From Actinernus sp. WN-2022 (taxonomy: Eukaryota > Cnidaria > Anthozoa > Actiniaria > Actinernidae): DNA of 64,000 nt. Shown here piece after piece: positions 43,761-55,280 of the stretch. Location of the stretch: contig JAOWCC010000577.1 in NCBI GenBank assembly GCA_030867875.1, positions 94,035,740-94,099,739 on the forward strand. Reading direction: 5' to 3'. Numbering within the stretch: the first letter of the stretch is position 1; every line of letters begins with the position of its first letter. Below the pieces are notes generated by a model that saw nothing but the letters and a program-made list of their open reading frames with translations, made no database searches and was not told the DNA's origin. Made by a program: the position numbers and the translations under genes.

Positions 43761-44820
43761 TAATTAATAGAACTGTTTGTACCGTTGAGTGCTTAGACCT
43801 GAAACCGAACCGTCCTTCGTTATAATTTTTTTTTTTTTCTATGTAATTGATAAGTCTTTTGTAAATTTATTTTAGTTTCTCTAACAGTCTATTAAAAATT
43901 GAGAGTAAAGAAATAGGACCGAGCAAACAAGGTTAATAAGATGTTTATTATATATTTGAGACAGGCCTAGGAAGTGGGCTGAATGTCCGTACGGAAAGTT
44001 ATGGACCGCAATCACAGCTCGCCAAATTAATTACTTAGCTATATAATAAAAAGAGGTTATTACACGGAAAGATGTGTAATACGGCTGGTATTTTACTAGT
44101 CAGTTTTATTTTAATAAATTGTTTATTATAAGACGGCTAGCACGGAAAAAAAAGTGTTTATTTTCTTTTATCTTTCAGCTATGTTTGAAGAAACTATATT
44201 GGAAACTATCAGCCTCTTTCTAAGCCAAATATCGGGAGCGCGTGCGCAAAAAAAATTAACAAATTGAAGTTAGTTTTTTATCTGTCTGTCCTAATATTGA
44301 CAATGTTTTTCGTCATAACATGGTCAAAATAGCTGTGGATCCACGAGGCGTCTTTTTTTTTTTTTTTTACAACAACAACAAACTAATGTAGGCAGTTTTA
44401 CAACAACAAAACACTTTTAGCTTCAAACGAAAGCCACACCGCACTCCTTAACAAATGACGTCAGCTTTTGTTGTCTGTCCAAATATTGCATATGAAAATA
44501 AGCCAATCAGATTGCGAGAAATTTGGCGGTTGTTGTAAAAACTATTTTCGCACGCTAAAAGCTGATTGGCTATTACTCAAACAGCGTCACTTTGATTGGC
44601 TCGCGCGCTTACAAAACCGTTCAAGTATTGAATCATAAACCTGCGCAAACCTGACAGTGTTCGTGACCCGTGTAATACGCTCGCATATTTGCACTCCTGT
44701 TTTATCCTGTATTTGTGCTAGGACTCGAAAACGCCAAGTCGCGTAACCTGGAGGTCGTTGGGTTTGAGTCCCACTTGGGTCAGATATGTAGGTATGAGTG
44801 AAATGTGAGTGAAAAAGACG
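43760..44820. other. Repeat-rich stretch with MITE ends and a tRNA-like B box
   Basis: A partial GTCCGTACGGAAAGTTATGG MITE end lies at about 43987. Sequences near 44370-44560 resemble 34.1-34.2 kb and 35.7 kb. A B-box-like GGGTTTGAGTCCC at about 44759-44771 suggests a degraded SINE head. No host exon was recognised. Confidence 0.4.
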
Positions 44821-44857
44821 AAATGTGTTCCATGAGCTGATTTTTGGTCAGTCTAAA

Positions 44858-45150
44858 ATGGAGAAAGCGGACAAAGGGAAGTTTTACCTGTGGAAGACGA
44901 ATGAAACGGCAGGAATAACAGAGGATTTCACAGAATGCCAGAAACTAATGGTCGGAAGGCCGGGCGGTAGATACGTGAAGAAATATCCGACGCGAAGAGA
45001 AGCGGAAAGGAGCTAGAAAACATATTAAAAACCATTGACACACCAAACGCGAGTGAGCCGAACGAGAAAGACATACAAAACCTGCCTGGAATAACTCACC
45101 GCCGATGTGTTCAGAAAATCAAACAAAACTCTGAATTTCTAACGTGACCT
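44858..45150 (+). pseudogene. RNase H1-N (viroplasmin-like) domain fragment
   Basis: From about 44858 the plus strand encodes KGKFYLWKTNETAGI, then TEDFTECQKLMVG and GRYVKKYPTRREAE. This matches the small RNA/DNA-hybrid-binding domain found at the N-terminus of RNase H1 and in some retroelements (FYxVxxGxxxGI, W/FxEC, VxGxxGxxYKxFxTxxEA). A stop follows at 45014, but in another frame the sequence stays codable (LENILKTIDTPNASEPNEKD) to about 45145, so there is one frameshift. It is an isolated relic, probably from a retroelement; no polymerase or RNase H core is adjacent. Confidence 0.45.
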
Positions 45151-45599
45151 AAAACAGCCATAGGGGATGATCAAAGTCAGAACCCGGGTAATCCACAGAT
45201 CGAATTGGAATTTTGCAATTCCTGAAAGAGAATATATACGTTATAACTTTGGTGAAGGTGAAACTTAATAGACGGACTACACATGAATGAGATTTATCAA
45301 CACTTTCCACAAGTCGAAGTCATTAATCTCTCTTCACTGGCTCTCATATTCTTTTCTGTCTTATTTAAGGGCAAAAATGCCGAATGTAGCTCAGACTTTC
45401 TTTAGGTGTTGAGGCTAAACTATAGAATCCGTGTGGCAGTTAGTTGCCAAATTGCAGTATTTGTCGTTCTAAAATGACCGCGGACCGCGGTGGCAGTTAA
45501 TTTTAGGTTAGATGTCTATAAAATGGCCAGGTATTCTATACTTTTAATATCCCTATATATATATCGAGTCCAATGAAATGGTACTGAACTAAGTAAACG

Positions 45600-45800
45600 T
45601 TTCAACAACAACAACAACAACAACTTTTTTATTCGCATAATTTCATCCATGATTTGAAGCGAAAGGCTTTCTTTAGCACAACACTGCATTTTCTGCACGG
45701 TAATAATTAATCGTACATATTGTAAAGCAATTTCAGGATAATTATGGCATGCCGATTCTTTGAATAGGAATTCGAACTTTTTCATTTTATAAACTATTGC
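45600..45800 (-). mobile_element. LINE 3' end with TTG tail
   Basis: On the minus strand the last codons (SLSLQIMDEIMRIKKLLLL) run into GAATAAAAAAGTTGTTGTTG, a (TTG)n tail like that of the LINE at 42464. It ends about 10 bp before the PIF1-bearing element. Confidence 0.5.
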
Positions 45801-46716
45801 TTACTCGATCACAGGCCGCCCAAGTTCTGACTTTGTATGGGAGTTCTTCCGATAACTCAGAATTATTAATAACATAAATTTAGTTACAGATCTTCTATAA
45901 TACAAGGTAAATAAAGGAAGAAGACTTACTTGAAGTTGTTTTGTCGTCCTATGTGTGTTTCAGGTCGCTAGAACCGTGTTTTATGGAATTCTTGAGTCAT
46001 ACGCTTCACCCCTCTAATCAGAGGGGTGTTTCCTTTATTTTATTGTATCACATGATCATTTATCAGTTTAAGGGCCTGTGTGAGCGAGAGAAAGTCAAAA
46101 TTGTTTATCAATTGGTACTTTATTAACAGTACTGGCTAGCGTTCTACAGTATGTACGATGTCAATACATGGTAGGTACGCATTTAAGGCAAGCGAATGTT
46201 TGAAAACATCAATTTATAATCTAATTAAATTATTTTATAAGGATGGAATTGGGATATAACCTCAACAACGTGATAAAATCCTCGGTAAATAGAGTTGCAG
46301 TGATCAAATAAGCTTATTAAAATCTGTCAATAACAATGTCAGGTTACATGTCTTTGTTTGAATAAGGAATCCAAGCTTTATATGCATGCTCCTATTAGGA
46401 GCATAAATACAAAAAAAAGGGTTGCTCTCGCGTGATTAATGATTCAATTAATAATTACCCGTAAACATATCATTTTGCAATATTCAAATTACAGCTAGGG
46501 AAGAATGCAAATGTCTGCCTAGTTCCATGCAGTGTGCAATTGCTTCATGCATGAAATATTTAAGTTACAGTAAAATATGTGTTCATGTACATGTAGACAT
46601 AAAAAAATAGAAGTCTTGTATCCCTCACAGGTTAATTATGATCAATCATGAAATCTGCAAGAGCAACCTTTTTGAATTAGGTGTATATTCTAGACATTAT
46701 TGTAAGGATTACCTGC

Positions 46717-47043
46717 TTACACGTTACCCCTTGAGCTTCCTAGTAGCATCACAACCCGTCCTGTTTGGGGATCTGAATTTGTCTGTAAAACCCTGTACTG
46801 CCTGGAATCCACAGCGACAGGTGCTTGCATCCCCTTCCCTGGTAAGACAGCTGCAGATAGTCCCCTTGCAAGAGAGGTCTTGTTGAGCCTGGTGCTGGCT
46901 GGTACTCCATACGCCTCACACAGCTTTATCAGTTGTTGCTTGGTATACACCCCAACAAGTGCTTGAAACTGGTGCTGCTTAATGAAGTTAAGCAATCTGC
47001 CATTGCTTGCAGATTTTGCTGGAGTGTTGTCCTTGATAATCTC
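46717..47043 (-). CDS. PIF1-element gene, last exon (SAP-like segment)
   Basis: The exon starts after AAATTTCTAG (AG at 47044-47045) in phase 0 and runs 108 codons to TAA. Its middle (LVGVYTKQQLIKLCEAYGVP, then ASTRLNKTSLARGL) looks like a SAP motif, a helix-extended loop-helix that binds AT-rich DNA. It ends near SRQYRVLQ and MLLGSSRG. It joins the 47437 exon exactly in frame. AATAAA candidates lie downstream near 46030-46045 (minus strand). The SAP assignment is by eye. Confidence 0.6.
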   Translation of the reverse strand, partial: EIIKDNTPAKSASNGRLLNFIKQHQFQALVGVYTKQQLIKLCEAYGVPASTRLNKTSLARGLSAAVLPGKGMQAPVAVDSRQYRVLQTNSDPQTGRVVMLLGSSRGNV

Positions 47044-47436
47044 CTAGAAATTTGAAATGGAATGACATTTTATGACATTCATATGAGTCTGGCATCAAGG
47101 CAACTCACATCTAAATGACAATTAAGCTAAATCCACATGTTATACAAAATGTTATATCCAATATGAGTATAACAATAAATTACATGTGTACCAGGTAATA
47201 TCTTAAATTAATATTTTAAGCCAGGCTAAAAATAGGATATGAAAAATAGAACCATTACAACCAAAATTTATTTAATGGCATGAAATTTGGTCTGGAAATT
47301 TGATACAAAATATTGCTAAGTCACATGTCAACAGTTTCAATGCAGGTGTTATTTGCTTTCTGTAATGAGGCAACGAGACAGTCTTGCTTTCATAACATTG
47401 TTAACTGAAAGTATTATACTTGATTTTAATAAGTAC

Positions 47437-47613
47437 CTGATATGGGACACTGTCTGATTTCTGTTTCTGTTTCTTGTTTTTTTGAAGGACTCGCTTCCTC
47501 AGCTCTGCAGTCTTCTTTAGTTTTTGTGTCATCCTAAAGTCACGCAGATATTGGTTAGCCCCCATGTTGACGTATCTTGTGATGATCCTGGCCAGTATTG
47601 TACGGATTGTTTC
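47437..47613 (-). CDS. PIF1-element gene, middle exon
   Basis: A 177-nt exon, phase 0 at both ends. The acceptor is TGAATAACAG (AG at 47614-47615) and the donor CATATCAG|GTACTT. It encodes ARIITRYVNMGANQYLRDF followed by a strongly basic stretch (KKTAELRKRVLQKNKKQKQK), which is probably nuclear targeting or nucleic-acid binding. Upstream it joins CFPFSVVTYKM of the long exon without loss of frame. Confidence 0.6.
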
Positions 47614-48003
47614 CTGTTATTCAATAGACATTGATTGTGAATAACTATAGCTTATGTGATACCGTTTTCCTTAAAGCTCTGGGGTAGTTAGAGGTAGATT
47701 AAAGTTTGCACAATTATAATATATTTGCTTTAAATTCTTATTATTAACACTGCTAGATATGTCTATTTACAAAGTATCTGGGATCAATACAATAAAATTT
47801 GCTGACATATTTTACCAATGATTCATCCTTACATATTATAGTGGCTTCAAGAAAGCATAATTACAATATTGTAAAATTATGTTGTACAATATCAGTGACA
47901 CATTTTGTTCCCTCTAGCTTATATTTTTACAGTTAGCTTGTTTTTCTTTTCATAATACCTCAATGGCCCACAGTTATTGGTGAAAGCTGTTGTGGCATCC
48001 CTA

Positions 48004-48045
48004 CCATATGGGGAAGTTGAATATTTATTCAACTTCCCCATATGG
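48004..48045. repeat. 42-bp near-perfect palindrome in an intron of the PIF1-element gene
   Basis: CCATATGGGGAAGTTGAATA and its exact reverse complement are separated by TT only. It lies in the intron 47614-48123. Such a structure can extrude as a cruciform or mark a small insertion. Confidence 0.9.
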
Positions 48046-48123
48046 ATGAATAAACGAATAAATGGATAAACTTTATTAATGGAACTATATAGGAAGAATA
48101 GTTGTAATTATTAGCATCCTTAC

Positions 48124-50517
48124 CATTTTATAGGTGACAACACTGAAGGGGAAGCAGGAAAACCACAGTCTCTCTAACTCAGGATCATCACCCATCTCCT
48201 TGTATGTATTCTCAACAAGATTGCCCTTCAGCTGCAAAAGTCTTCTAGAGTTCATTAAGTTGACTCGAAGCTGTTCCATGTATAAAAAAAAGGTGAAACA
48301 ACTGTCAGAAATATGGATCAGGCCCCTTTCTCGGTACTGCCTTGCCTCGGTAACTTGAAGAGTTTCTGGGTGCTCACTGGATGTCTCTAGTTTGTCAAAG
48401 GGAACAGTGAGGGACTCTTCGATTATGGTGCAGATTTCCAAGCTCTTTTTGACTCCCTCGAATATTGCTGCCTCTGTTGTGTTGACATTTGATTAGACAT
48501 GTCTGCGAGCATCTTCTAAAACCTTTCGCACTGCCCAGCCCCCTACGTGTCGCACCTTCCCTTTCCCTACATCTGCCATGTCAGATACTTGGATTATTGT
48601 AATTGGTGCCTGCTGATCTACTTCATGTTTTTTTGAGATAGCATCAGCAAGGTTACCTAAGAAGTTGTTGAACAATTCCATGGTCAGGTCACATGACAAT
48701 GCCATTTGTGGTGAATCCTCAACTATTTCAATGTTGAATAGGGCTCTTTGATACAGTGCAAACTCATTTGAGTTGAGGAAATTGTGGATCTTAGCTATTG
48801 CACCTGTAAAGCCTTCCCTGGCTATGTTCACAATTACCTCATCAGGGTTCTCAGATATGTAGTCATGGAAAATACAATAGAAATGGTGCCAAACTAAATT
48901 CACAAAAGCAACAACTTTATCCTGATTGGAACATATATTGTCTATGCACTCATTTTTCTCTTTTGCATAGTCACTGACTGGGCTTTGTACTTTTTTCGAA
49001 TTTAACAGATTTATAATATCAAGAGCAGGGGGTGGATGTGCAAGTTCTGAATCAGGTTTGGTCAGTTCTTGGTAAATTTATACAATGTCAGTTATTACTG
49101 TGTCCCCTTCCTGTTCAAACTGAGATGATGTGGGGCCATCACAACATTCCTGAGGAAAAACAAAGTTTTCATCTCCTATTTCTTCATCTGGAGAAAACCT
49201 ATCCTTTATATTAAATAGGTGGTCCTCTTCAGGAGGAATAATGAAAGCATTGCAACAGGACAGATCGTCGTACACTTCACCAGGATTAGTGCTGCATTCC
49301 TCCAGAACCCTTGCACTCGGACGTAGCACCATATCAGGTCGAAAGTCTAATACCTGTATATGCTCAGGGGCCCTTACCCTGGAGATGGCAACGTATGTCA
49401 ACCCAGACACAAACTCCCGTGAGCAGTGGATCACAGCAGAGGTAAGGGTTAAGCCCTGCGACTTATGACAGGTCATCCCATAAGCCAAGACAATAGGGTA
49501 TTGTCGAATATTGCCTACCACTGCTCCATTTATATCACGCTTGATCCATGTCTGCTTATCGATAAGAAGGGAGACAACCTCCGGAAAAGAGACCCTTAAC
49601 TTATCATCGACACACTCTTGGAATACGCCCTGGGTACCATTGTGAAGGCAGTTAGTTAAATTCCACACTAACATCACCCGACAGTCAGGCTTCAAGTGAA
49701 GTATATGGCTTCCAGGCCAGTTGATTCCCCTTGTCTCTCCTTCGGATTCCGCTTCGAATCTCATCTCGTGGCCTGCTAATTGTGCCAGCGTTTCCCTGAT
49801 GTGGATGGCAGCCGTGAGCTTTTTGAAGAAGATGTGGGTGGCATTGACAGAATCAGTTATTGGTCTTGAAAGGCTCTTCAAATAGGTGTTAGTTTCCGGT
49901 GAACACGGCCCAAGCCTTACATCTTGCAATGCTGCCAAGAATGCTGGATCGGTTTGCCTTTTTACTTCTAGCAACTGAAATCGATTGGGAAAGGCCCTCC
50001 TAAAATGGGTGCGTTAAACATAAAGGCACCTTCATCAAAATCGTTTGGTACTGGCCGGAGTTGCAGAAACTCGCCCACGAGGATGAGCTGTTTACCGCCG
50101 AACGGAAGTCGCTCTGATCGCCCCTCACTTAGTCGATGATGTATGCCGTTTACAATCTCCAACATTCGCTTGCTGGACATACTGGCTTCGTCCCAGATTA
50201 TCGTATCAGTCTCTCGAACTCGATTACCAACTAGGTTGTTGCTCGTGGACCTGTCTATAAGTTGCTTCCATGGCAGTGCGGCGATCTCCATGCAGTGCAT
50301 ACTTCGAATGGACTGTGGAGGCGACCCCTATGTCGTAAACCGAAGATGCAATCCCACTCGAGCATATCACTGCAACTCTTTTACCTTGATTCCTTAGATT
50401 TCTTATTATTTCTACTACGAGTAGGGATTTCCCGGTTCCCGCCCGACCGGTTATCACGGTATTATGGCCTTTAGAAGCAAAATCCAAAATCTCTGATTGT
50501 AGAACAGTCAACCTCAT
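48124..50517 (-). pseudogene. PIF1-like helicase fused to a novel C-terminal region (decayed first exon)
   Basis: The minus strand starts at ATG 50515-50517 with MRLTVLQSEILDFASKGHN. It carries GRAGTGKS (Walker A, 50425-50448), IIWDEAS (Walker B, about 50181-50203), GGKQLILVGEFLQLRPVP (motif III, with Glu and Arg where GDxxQLPP is usual), MTCHKSQGLT (motif V) and YVAISRVR (motif VI). Single-base frameshifts occur at about 50285 and about 49985. The frame meets TAA at 49078-49080, but the same frame stays open for 194 more codons (ELTKPDSELAHPP, DEVIVNIAREGFTGAI, GKVRHVGGWAVRKVLEDARR), meets a second TAA at 48493-48495, and continues to the donor at 48124. Exons at 47437 and 46717 complete about 960 residues. 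The helicase part resembles eukaryotic PIF1-like proteins that unwind DNA. The middle region is unknown. Confidence 0.8.
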
Positions 50518-51267
50518 GGCGAGTGAACTTCGTTGTATGGTTCTTTTGTTTGTTTATTTTCGCGGAAGACCACATGGAAGACCACAGCCGGGTTTTCCCT
50601 ATGCTTCTTCGCGATTGGCTTACCCTACGCAAAAGCTCGTTACGCGATTGGTTCTCCAGTACAATAGATGTCACCGGCGCGGTTCAGTGGTATCGTGGGA
50701 GGGGAGGGAGGGATTAGAAAGTGTCAAATGAATTTGATATGTCCCTCTCAGGGAAATAAATAATTTGTAACGGCCTGGTTACCCAAACGCCTGGTTACCA
50801 ACACGCGTTGTCAAGAAGGACCATTCATTGGACGTTACGATCTGTCAGCCGTTGGAAGCTGCACGAATTGCTTCAAAAATCGTTCAAATCTAACGGGATT
50901 GGAAAGGAGTTATCAAGCCTGGGGACTTCTGAGGGATAATTGATGTCCATGGATTGTACCGCGGTCGAGTAACCGCCGATGGGATTGATATTTTGTGAAA
51001 AATTCGTCCTCGAGCGAAGGCCGTCGATGTATCGAGTGTTCAGCCTTTCCCTCTGGTTAGAGGGGTGAAGCGTATGACTCAATAATTCCATAAAACACCG
51101 TTCTAGCGACCTGAAACACACATAGGACGACAAAACAACTTCAAGTAAGTCTTCTTCCTTTATTTACCTTGTATTATAGAAGATCTGTAACTAAATTTAT
51201 GTTATTATTCTGAGTTATCGGAAGAACTCCCATACAAAGTCAGAACTTGGGCGGCCTGTGACTCGAT

Positions 51268-53130
51268 CTGCGGTATCTGGACTGATTGTTTTTTTCAAAA
51301 TGATGATATTCTATTACTGTACTGAGTATTAATTTATCTTACAGAATTGGACTCTAAATAAGTCATGACATTCAGGTATTCCTTTCACATTTCATAAGCA
51401 ACTCCAGTCACGCCGCGGTAAACTATAGTAAACTGAATGTACTTATAAACAGCTCTGATATAAATTATACACGCTTAGTTATACGACAAAAGCTACGAGT
51501 TCTTACCTTCAATTCGTATCTATTCCCGAAGATTCCTTATTGTTGATACGAAACAAATGGCGCTAGAACGCTGCCGTTCAACTAAATTAAAGTGACGGTT
51601 AATTACAATTCACTTTGGGTCAGCTTTTGCATGCCTGAATTGGCTGAAATAACACTAGTCTGTAATCCGATTGGTTTAAAGTTGACACTTCGCACGTAGC
51701 GGGATATTCAATTTCATTATAAAGTGTTTTCTCATGTTCCTGTTAGCCTTCCGGTGGGTGTCATCGGCATCGGTTCAAATTATATTCAAGCAAGCACCCG
51801 TATTCTTATATACTTCGACTTAGATCGATCCTATCGAAATTAATAGTTATCGGAGGCTCCTTATCGGATAACCACACAAGTACGAGACGATGTTTTCCGG
51901 TGAAATATGCTTTGTACCAGGTTCAAGAGGGTTCTGTTGTTTGAGCGTGATGTATGTCGTTTATCATCTAGAAGATTGCGTCAGCCGATCACCGAAGCCC
52001 AAAGACGTTTCAGCTACGAATTCTCGTCATATTTATAGTCTTGATCAGCTTTCACGTGTTGTTTAATAATCGAGTCTCAGTAGTTATTTTCACTATCAAG
52101 CAAAACTGAAAAGTAAAAGATTTACAGATCAGATCGTCTAAGGATCAACTAGTTACGAGAGGCTTAGGTTGTTAGTAATACATTTTTCATTATTTGTTGT
52201 TGGACTTAGGGTCGTCGGCAAAGGAGCCTTGTCTGTTTGTGCATTATTCTAGCATAACATTCCTTTAGCCATTTGGGGTGTGTTATCACTAGGCAAGGAT
52301 ATTTGGACGGACACATGTTTCAAGCATAATATTTCTTTAGGCATTTGTTTGGCTGTTTTTAAGGTGTTAAGATCTGATACCTGGTTCTAATTATAAACCG
52401 CGCCACCAAGGGAGAGCAAGTACTCGTTCTCTGCTGTATTTACGCGAAGACAAAGACGATTTCTTCAAAATGTGCGATTAATGTAAATTCAAATAAGTAG
52501 AAGAGGAATGGCTTGAACTAAGAGCGATACGCGAAATATAAAAGGTCTTCTAAATGCTACTTTGGTTAAATAAATAATCTGACAGGCTTCTGTCAATTAG
52601 TGTGCTGTGACTGGCCGCGGCATGCGGCAGGACAACAATATTCCCTAACCGAGTAATGATTTAACTCGGTAAAATTTAGCCCGAGTGTTGTCCCTCAGTA
52701 CATGAATACCGTACATATTGGAATTTAATTTTGGGACCTTGAGGGTGGGCGCTTATTCGAGGTGGTTTAACCATAGTTCACCTCTATTAACTAGTATACC
52801 TAACAGATAGTGAATGCTGCTCCGCTCAGTTAAGGGAGTGTATTAGAAGAGAACTCACAGTAGCACTTTGGCAGGAAAAATAGATTACTGGGTGATAAAA
52901 ATGCTAAGGTGTTTAAGATGAATATATTTTGTAGTTTTAGGGCTATCGTGTGACTGAATCCTGTTTGAGCTGTGGTGTGTAACTCAAAAGTTGTCGCGAT
53001 TTATTTTCATTTTGTTCCGACATATCAACGATCTCCCGGTAAATTCCCTGAGCCTACCAATTCCCGACATTTTCTTAACATTCCCGGCACAACAAACTGC
53101 TGTTCTCCCCGGTGAAGTTTAAACACCGGA
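51268..53130. other. Non-coding part of segmental copy 1
   Basis: 51410-51800 is clearly related to 56780-57170. Shared blocks include CGTAG(C/T) with a minus-strand donor (TTGAAG|GTAAG), AATAACACTAGTC.GT, and CCGATTGGTTTAAAGTTGACA followed by TCGCA. The shared donor and CCAAT box suggest a conserved promoter and 5' UTR exon, but the transcribed gene is not identified. 52.0-53.1 kb holds nothing recognised. Confidence 0.5.
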
Positions 53131-53142
53131 AATCAACTGTAA

Positions 53143-53370
53143 TTGAGAATGTACAATGTAGTTGTAAATGCTAATTGTAATTTGAACCGGCTGCTTGACT
53201 TTATTGAAGCCAATAGAAGAACATTATTTGCTGCTCACCATCTTGTTAACAGGAGAGATCTTGCTCTTTGGAAACGGATAGTTCACACAGAATTAGAAAG
53301 AGTTGCCTACACGTCTACACTTCAACAAATTTATGATAACACAAGGATTGTATACACAGAAATGCATTAA
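53143..53370 (+). CDS. Short ORF of unknown function (possible exon)
   Basis: The frame of 75 codons runs to TAA. It has ordinary amino-acid composition without low complexity, an amphipathic middle (LNRLLDFIEANRRTLFAAHH) and an ending QQIYDNTRIVYTEMH. No acceptor, poly(A) signal or family was confirmed. It is kept because its codon content looks better than background, but it may be chance. Confidence 0.25.
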   Translation: MRMYNVVVNANCNLNRLLDFIEANRRTLFAAHHLVNRRDLALWKRIVHTELERVAYTSTLQQIYDNTRIVYTEMH

Positions 53371-53829
53371 AGAACGGTTGAACGTAGTTAGCTCAAACAA
53401 TGCGGATTCCACCTCGTGTAATGTCACGTGACGATCAGATCCGTGCAAAGCAGTGTGGTAAAAAAATACAATAGAAGTGATGCATTGTGGTAAAAAAAGA
53501 AATCGAGATTTGGACCCGCTTACAGATTAGAACTGCTGCCTTGCTCGCCCGCTTCAGGCTCGCTCGCTGCGGCAGCAACTATGGTTTAACTAGTCAAACT
53601 CGTCCTAGTGAAAACACACCAAAATGGTTCAAGGTAACGGATACGATTGAACTGAGTGGTCAATGTTCTTAAGCAAATGTTGGACCCAAAATTTTGACAT
53701 TTAGGTTCACGTGAACAGCTAAATAAGAAGGTGGTCATCCGAAATAGAAAAATAATGATAAAATGTACTTTGGCAATTTCCAAACTCATTGGTTGAGTTT
53801 TAAATTTATTTTCTGAACACATGGGTGAG

Positions 53830-54106
53830 TTTTACAAACCGATGTGTTTGGCCGAATTGCCAAACACATGGAAACACAGGAACGAGTTTGGCAATTGTCA
53901 AACACATAGAGACACAGGGACGAGTTTGGCAATTGCCAAACACATAGTGGAAACACAGGGACGAGTTTGGCAATTGCCAAACACAGATTTGAGTTAACGT
54001 TTGGTAATTGCCAAACACATGGAAACACAGGGACGAGCTTGGCAATTGCCAAACACAGGGAAACACAGGGATGAGTTTGGGAATTGCCAAACACAGGGTT
54101 GAGTTT
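53830..54106. repeat. Satellite with TTTGGCAATTGCCAAA core
   Basis: About seven units of 30-45 bp each have the perfect palindrome TTTGGCAATTGCCAAA, or a one-base variant, joined by CACA(T)GGAAACACAGGGACGAG. In design it resembles the GGTAATTACC arrays at 55.3 and 58.0 kb. Confidence 0.9.
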
Positions 54107-54603
54107 ATTAGTACCAGTGTGTATTGACCCATATTTGAGTCAAGAAGGTCAAAATATGCTGTATCAGAAACTGTAATTTCGTAGACATCTCGTAATAAAT
54201 ATGACAAGTCTATTATGGAATCAAGTTGAAATGAAATGCGCTTTTTTTACCAAATTAGAATTTGGCACTAAACGCTAGAGTAAGGCTAAATAATACCTAA
54301 AAGTTTAACCACTATGTAAGACATGCTGTGGTTCTTCCAATTTTTGCCGCTTATTTTCCTTAAGAGTAAAAAACGTTCACTATGGACCTAAATAAATGTG
54401 CTTGTAAATTTTAGCATTTGGCATCAACGCCTGATAATTGACCTAGGATTCCCTATGCATCTTTAAAGACGTCCAGATTTTTTTCCAGAACATTAAACAT
54501 AATTTTGTCTACAGTATTACAAATGCTGCAAAATGTGTTATTACAGTAAGATTGTTGCCAGAAATAGTGCAATTTTCTGGTTTAATAGATGCTATTTTTT
54601 TAG

Positions 54604-54845
54604 TGGTTTGCCAAAAGTCGTGTCAGTTTGGAATATCACGATCGATTTTGGAACCTGTCACAACATCAACACCTGAAAAGCGTGGAAACTTGACGGAAAA
54701 TAACGACCATGATAGCCGTTATGAGACTCTACTACGATTCGTGAAAGACGAAAAAGAGCTAAACGAAAAAATGGAAAGTCAATTAATACGAATTGGAATC
54801 GAAATAAGCGAACTGGCCGTCGACGTAAAAGATTTAGAACATTAA
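54604..54845 (+). CDS. Probable terminal exon with coiled coil, segmental copy 1
   Basis: After a strong acceptor (GCTATTTTTTTAG, AG at 54602-54603) 80 codons run in phase 1 to TAA at 54843-54845. The first part (CQKSCQFGISRSILEPV) is followed by a charged, coiled-coil-like end (FVKDEKELNEKMESQLIRIG, EISELAVDVKDLE). ATTAAA overlaps the stop. The start of the exon matches 58655-58690 of copy 2. The protein family is unknown and upstream exons were not found. Confidence 0.45.
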
Positions 54846-55280
54846 ACTTAAAGAAGAGAGAATACATAACGAAAACACGGCAGAAGAAACAAGTAAAACA
54901 CGTTCCAAAAAAGGTTACAATATTCCAAATTGTAAATTATGGTATAATGTTGAGAGTTTACAATAACTTTGACATAATATTGGATTTTTCTGGTACATTC
55001 CTACGGTACGACCCAAATATCTCTGAATGTTTTTTTCGCCAGTACGTATTCACTTCTCAAATTTAAATTGTGTCATCAACATTATAAGATATGCTTCACA
55101 ATCATCTGATAAATTCATAAGTTTCTTACCAAAGTAAGATATTCGGTGGATTATATTTCGGTTCAGTCCTAGCATTGTACCACTAGGAACTTTTTAAAGT
55201 ATTATTTTTGTGAATCACTAAACTTCAAACCACATGTTTTTAAATCACAGTATTCTCCAACTCGGTTTATCAGACTTATA
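54846..55280. other. Spacer between terminal exon and array
   Basis: AT-rich sequence with no exon or repeat family recognised. Confidence 0.4.

Larger units (their letters stand above)
45803..51267. mobile_element. 5.45-kb TIR transposon carrying a PIF1-like helicase gene
   Basis: The element proper is 45810-51260. Its ends are long inverted repeats: 45810 to about 46025 and about 51050 to 51260, both beginning CACAGGCCGCCCAAGTTCTG from the outside and nearly identical for about 215 bp. Directly outside, the 7-bp sequence ACTCGAT is present at 45803-45809 and 51261-51267, a perfect target duplication. Inside is one degraded, spliced minus-strand gene (helicase plus SAP-like C-terminus). No recognisable DDE, HUH or tyrosine-recombinase transposase was found. 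The superfamily is unknown to me. Helitrons, which also use PIF1-type helicases, lack TIRs and target duplications, so they do not explain it. Confidence 0.85.

Noticed and set aside
50873..51133. An 86-codon minus-strand frame overlapping the right TIR of the PIF1 element
   Set aside because: It runs across the TIR border, and the left TIR gives only the start of the same frame. It is more likely a 5' leader than a second gene, though this is not certain.
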